Shown here piece by piece: positions 61,356 to 64,000 of a stretch of 64,000 nucleotides of DNA; the stretch's first letter is position 1, and each line of letters opens with the position of its first letter. The DNA is taken from positions 806,001 through 870,000 of the forward strand of contig NZ_JQLN01000007.1 in assembly GCF_000744225.1 (NCBI RefSeq), given 5' to 3'. The notes under the pieces were generated by a model that saw nothing but the letters and a program-made list of their open reading frames with translations, ran no database searches and had not been told where the DNA came from. The translations under genes were made by a program, and so were the position numbers. The DNA comes from Kitasatospora mediocidica KCTC 9733. Lineage in GTDB: Bacteria > Actinomycetota > Actinomycetes > Streptomycetales > Streptomycetaceae.

Positions 61356-62276
61356 CTACTGGGCCTGGCCGAAGTCCTCGGTCCACCAGGGCCCGTTGGA
61401 GCTGAGGTTGACGCCCACACCGGTCTCCTGGAAGGCGCAGTTGAGGATGTTGTCCCGGTGCTCGGGGCTGTTCATCCAGCCGGTCATGGCGGTGGTCGGG
61501 TCCTGCGGGCTCTGGTAGATGTTCTCGCCCCAGCTGGACCACTGGTAGCCGCCGTTGGTCATCCGGGTGCCGGGGTCGACGCCTTCCGGGGTGTCGTGCT
61601 CGTAGTAGTTGCGAGCGGCCATGTCGTCGGAGTGCTCCTGGGCGACGGCCTGCAGCTTCGCGTTCACGGTGAGCGCGCCGCAACCCGCCTTGGCCCGCTC
61701 GGCGTTGACCATGGTGACGATCTGCTGGACGAACCGGGCGGCCGTCCCCGAGGCCGGCGTCCCGGCCACCGGACCCGGGCCGACGACGGACCTGGCCGTC
61801 GGCGCGGCCGTCGAGGCGCTGGGACGGGCGGCCGGACTCGTCGCGGCGGGCGCCGGGCTCGGGGAGAGCGAGACCGAGGCGGAGGCGGACGGTACGGGCG
61901 CGGCGGTGGCCGTCGGGGCGGACGCGGCCGGGGACCCGCTCGCGGACGCAGTCGGGGAGGCGGAGGCAGAGGCGGACGGCGACCCCGCGCGGGCACCGGA
62001 CGGCGGAGCGGACGCCGTCCCGACGGGCGACCCGGGCAGCACCGCGTGCACCGACGGCAGCACCACATCGGCGGCGGACTGCGCCCGATGCGCACCGCCC
62101 GCGCCCGACATCCCCAGCACCCCGAACGTCCCGCCGACGGCGACGACAACGACGGCCGCCCCCGCGACAGCCACCGCCCGCCCACGCCGCGCGTCCGCCC
62201 GGTGCAGCCGCCGGCCCCGCACGTGCCTGCGCGCGGGACGGGTCCGCACGGCCGGTTCGTCGAAGTCACTGCTCAC
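61356..62276 (-). CDS. Membrane-anchored CAP-domain protein
   Basis: 306 residues from a GTG with AGGTGG upstream. A basic N-terminus, one membrane helix (VAVAGAAVVVVAVGGTFGVL) and a long Ser/Ala/Pro linker lead to a CAP domain (~180-306; MVNAERAKAGCGALTVNAKL, EHSDDMAARNYYEH, GGYQWSSWGENIY, WMNSPEHRDNIL) with the conserved His/Glu positions. It is upstream of, and co-oriented with, the sigma-CAP gene, whose CAP domain is closely similar. Likely partner or regulon member; the biochemical role of such CAP domains is unsettled. Confidence 0.88.
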   Translation of the reverse strand: MSSDFDEPAVRTRPARRHVRGRRLHRADARRGRAVAVAGAAVVVVAVGGTFGVLGMSGAGGAHRAQSAADVVLPSVHAVLPGSPVGTASAPPSGARAGSPSASASASPTASASGSPAASAPTATAAPVPSASASVSLSPSPAPAATSPAARPSASTAAPTARSVVGPGPVAGTPASGTAARFVQQIVTMVNAERAKAGCGALTVNAKLQAVAQEHSDDMAARNYYEHDTPEGVDPGTRMTNGGYQWSSWGENIYQSPQDPTTAMTGWMNSPEHRDNILNCAFQETGVGVNLSSNGPWWTEDFGQAQ

Positions 62277-62355
62277 GTGTCCACCTACTGCTGGTCCGAG
62301 GTCCGTTCCGGCCCGGACGTCTCTCCGGGCCGACACCCAGGAGACCGCCCCACCC

Positions 62356-62375
62356 GATCCCGATAACGAAAACCG
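62356..62375 (-). promoter_or_regulatory. Shared 20-mer upstream of the CAP-protein gene
   Basis: Minus-strand CGGTTTTCGTTATCGGGATC, 80 bases before the GTG; counterpart of the element at 61189-61208. Confidence 0.4.
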
Positions 62376-62401
62376 CGAGCCCGTTCGACCGACTTCGGCC
62401 T

Positions 62402-62575
62402 TCACCGTCGACGATCCGGAGCCCGACCGACAAGCACCAGCCGCTCCCACGGCTCCAGTTCCCCGCGCAGCCGGCGGCTCACCTCCCACCGCTCCCCGCC
62501 GACCTCCAGACAGAACCAGGCGCGCACCTGGTAGTAGCCGTCGACCAGGCTCACCACGACCTCCGGCCGCCGCAC
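62402..62575 (-). CDS. Small protein of unknown function (57 residues)
   Basis: GTG at 62575 directly follows the stop codon of the preceding gene and has GGGAGG upstream, indicating coupling. The peptide VVSLVDGYYQVRAWFCLEVG then GERWEVSRRLRGELEPWE has good codon bias and reads as a small beta-hairpin/helix protein. A second GTG at codon 7 or 8 is an option. It may belong with the immunity gene; function unknown. Confidence 0.6.
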   Translation of the reverse strand: MRRPEVVVSLVDGYYQVRAWFCLEVGGERWEVSRRLRGELEPWERLVLVGRAPDRRR

Positions 62576-63049
62576 CTACCTCCCGGCGGATTCCAGCGCC
62601 GACGCGAGTGCTTTCACGTGAGAGTTCTCAAGAATCCCCGGGAAGGACTGTCGCAGTTGCCCGACGAGGCTCAGGCCGGCACCGACCAGGGACTCCTGGA
62701 ACTCGTCCACCGTCGATTCCACGAAACCGTCGGCGAAGTCACAGTCGACGCGCAGAGCGGATCCGTCGACGCGCAGGAAGATACTCCCCTCCCCCTCGGT
62801 GAAGTCGTACTCGGCGGTGCCGGATTCCCTGGCCTGCGCGAAGGCGACCAGCATTGCTCGGGCGAAGTCGAAGACGGTCACCCGGGTCATCGGGAACTCG
62901 ACGTCCCCTGCCTTGATGACGACGTCACCGAGCGGGAACCGGTAGGTCAGGTCGGTCAGCCCGATATCGGCCGGCCGGGTGCGGAGGGACGCCAGGGAGT
63001 GACTCCTGAGCGTGATGGAGATCGTGACTGCCACAGTTGCCGTCCACAT
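62576..63049 (-). CDS. Candidate immunity protein for the adjacent toxin
   Basis: 157 residues, cytoplasmic, mixed alpha/beta: DIGLTDLTYRFPLGDVVIKA, RVTVFDFARAMLVAFAQARE, AEYDFTEGEGSIFLRVDGSA, then a helical C-terminus. Acidic overall, as many immunity proteins are. It lies downstream of the toxin C-terminus in the same direction, the usual position. No named family is recognised with certainty, so the label comes from context. A hairpin between toxin and this gene suggests its own promoter or reduced read-through. Confidence 0.6.
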   Translation of the reverse strand: MWTATVAVTISITLRSHSLASLRTRPADIGLTDLTYRFPLGDVVIKAGDVEFPMTRVTVFDFARAMLVAFAQARESGTAEYDFTEGEGSIFLRVDGSALRVDCDFADGFVESTVDEFQESLVGAGLSLVGQLRQSFPGILENSHVKALASALESAGR

Positions 63050-63099
63050 GTCTGGTCAGGCCCTCACCCGGCGAACCGAGCGGGCCTGACCGGCGGTGC

Positions 63100-63138
63100 G
63101 GCCGTGCGCGGAGCGGGGAGCCCGCTCCGCGCACGGCC
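63100..63138. terminator. Hairpin between toxin and candidate immunity gene
   Basis: A perfect 18-bp stem (63100-63117 with 63121-63138) and 3-nt loop, 33 bases after the toxin stop and 51 bases before the candidate immunity start. Confidence 0.7.
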
Positions 63139-63171
63139 TTTGACCAGTCGAATCCGGTACCTGTGAGGTAC

Positions 63172-64000
63172 CTAGAACGGGTAGGCGGTGATGACCCGGC
63201 CGCGGATCACCACGACCCTGACCCGCTTCTTGTTCCGTCCCTTCTGCCGCCCGACCGGGTTGTCGAACTTCTTCTCGTAGGTGTGGCCGGGGCGACCCAG
63301 CGTCGCCTTCTTCTTCGTCCCCGTCCTGACAGTCTCGTGGATGAGTTCGCGCACCTGCTGGCGGTTACCGATGAACTTGGACTTTTCCCGGTAGGAGTTG
63401 CGCGAGATGTGGCGCGGGAAGATGTGGCCGGACCAGTCGCGGGAGCCGATGTTGCAGCTGCTGTTGTGCACCACAGCACTGCCCGCACCGATGGCCACGG
63501 TGTAGGTGTGGATGTCGCCGACGTTGAGGTTGAAGACCAGCTGGTCCGCGAGGTGGCCGAGGTCGGTGGCCCGCGTCACCGTGAGCCGTTGACCCGTCGG
63601 CGAGACGAGCGAGTCGCCGACCTTGACGTCGACCGCGTTGACCCAGCCGGCGCCGTCGACCAGGAGCGGGTGCTCCGCGGTCACCGCGAGGGCGGGGGTA
63701 CCGTCGTCGAGGTCGGTGTCGAGCATCACCATGTGCCTGCTGCCGTAGCCGACGATGACGGCCAGGACGGGCTTGGCGACGCTCTCTCCGGTCGCGGAAT
63801 CGGTGGCCAGAACGAGGTCTCCGGTCCGGATCCCGCCGATCGGCGCATACGTCCCGTCCGCCATCAGCACCGGCGTGTCGGGAGCGAACGAGTTGCATCC
63901 GGATCGTCGGAACACGGTCGCGGTCTTGGAGGCGACACGTTGGACGCGTGCGGCCGCTCTGGTGGCCTTGACCGACGTGACCGCCGCCTTGACCGCCGTG
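63172..64000 (-). CDS. Polymorphic toxin C-terminus: Hint domain plus RNase-like toxin (partial)
   Basis: The frame is open to the window edge, so about 276 C-terminal residues are seen. A helical Ala/Val/Lys region leads to a Hint (intein-like, pretoxin) domain: CNSFAPDTPVLMADGTYAPI with the autocleavage Cys, VTAEHPLLVDGAGWVNA, and VGDIHTYTVAIGAGSAVVHN ending in the HN splice-like motif. The last 90 residues are the toxin: SGHIFPRHISRNSYREKSKF, GRPGHTYEKKFDNPVGRQK, VRVVVIRGRVITAYPF. The HIFPRH and terminal ITAYP pattern is like BECR-fold RNase toxins of CDI systems; this is inference. Confidence 0.8.
   Translation of the reverse strand, partial: TAVKAAVTSVKATRAAARVQRVASKTATVFRRSGCNSFAPDTPVLMADGTYAPIGGIRTGDLVLATDSATGESVAKPVLAVIVGYGSRHMVMLDTDLDDGTPALAVTAEHPLLVDGAGWVNAVDVKVGDSLVSPTGQRLTVTRATDLGHLADQLVFNLNVGDIHTYTVAIGAGSAVVHNSSCNIGSRDWSGHIFPRHISRNSYREKSKFIGNRQQVRELIHETVRTGTKKKATLGRPGHTYEKKFDNPVGRQKGRNKKRVRVVVIRGRVITAYPF

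Noticed and set aside
1..64000. CRISPR arrays, tRNA, rRNA, insertion sequences, prophage or plasmid origin
   Set aside because: No regularly spaced repeats, cloverleaf-like segments, transposase genes or phage structural genes were seen.

Overview
The window is about 70% G+C or higher, with strong third-position G/C bias, frequent GTG and TTG starts, leaderless genes and two genes carrying the rare TTA codon. It encodes mycothiol-linked formaldehyde detoxification, a DUF4232 lipoprotein, a DUF2637 protein and many secreted enzymes. This points to a Streptomycetaceae chromosome (Streptomyces, Kitasatospora or a close relative). I see no rRNA, tRNA, CRISPR array or insertion sequence. All placements rest on reading the sequence; no database search was run.

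1-24.6 kb: a partial ArsR-type regulator, a TTA-containing lipoprotein, an I36-type inhibitor-like protein, and the pair mscR plus metallo-beta-lactamase-fold hydrolase. Then come a Tat-exported metallophosphoesterase, a thioredoxin-like 2Fe-2S protein, a GH27 alpha-galactosidase with ricin-type domains, an SGNH hydrolase, a secreted nuclease, a NicO-type nickel transporter, an S15-family protein that has lost its catalytic Ser and His, a lipoprotein, an esterase, moaA with a mobA-like gene, a zinc-ribbon protein, a TTA-containing repeat protein with a likely frameshift, an FhuF-type iron reductase behind an iron box, and a DUF2637 membrane protein.

24.6-49.8 kb: a PAS-GAF-PP2C-ATPase regulator and a stand-alone anti-sigma-type ATPase lie beside a three-gene operon of fused ureAB, a divergent ureC and agmatine deiminase. 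Further on are a ricin-type lectin, an S53 peptidase, a DUF4232 lipoprotein, a histidine phosphatase, two TetR regulators (one divergent from an oxidoreductase), a PP2C-like protein lacking its metal motif, DUF3105/DUF305 proteins, a MarR regulator, an Ada-AlkA fusion, a DD-peptidase-like hydrolase, rsgA and a BrkB-family protein. A short dispersed repeat sits between several gene pairs here.

49.8-59.6 kb: one sulfur-assimilation locus. A cysteine-containing leader peptide precedes sulfite reductase, a small zinc-ribbon protein, cysH, cysC, cysD, cysN, a coupled 37-codon ORF, a sulfonate ABC transporter (ssuABC) and a sirohydrochlorin chelatase. Together these import sulfur, activate and reduce it, and supply siroheme.

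59.6-64 kb: a single polypeptide joining an ECF-type sigma factor, an HxxxCxxC anti-sigma-like motif, a membrane segment and an extracellular CAP domain, next to a second membrane-anchored CAP protein with a shared upstream 20-mer. Then come a candidate immunity gene and the C-terminal end of a Hint-containing polymorphic toxin that runs off the window.

The best candidates for something new are the urease-like/agmatine deiminase operon, which may hydrolyse a substituted urea such as N-carbamoylputrescine, and the transmembrane sigma-CAP fusion.
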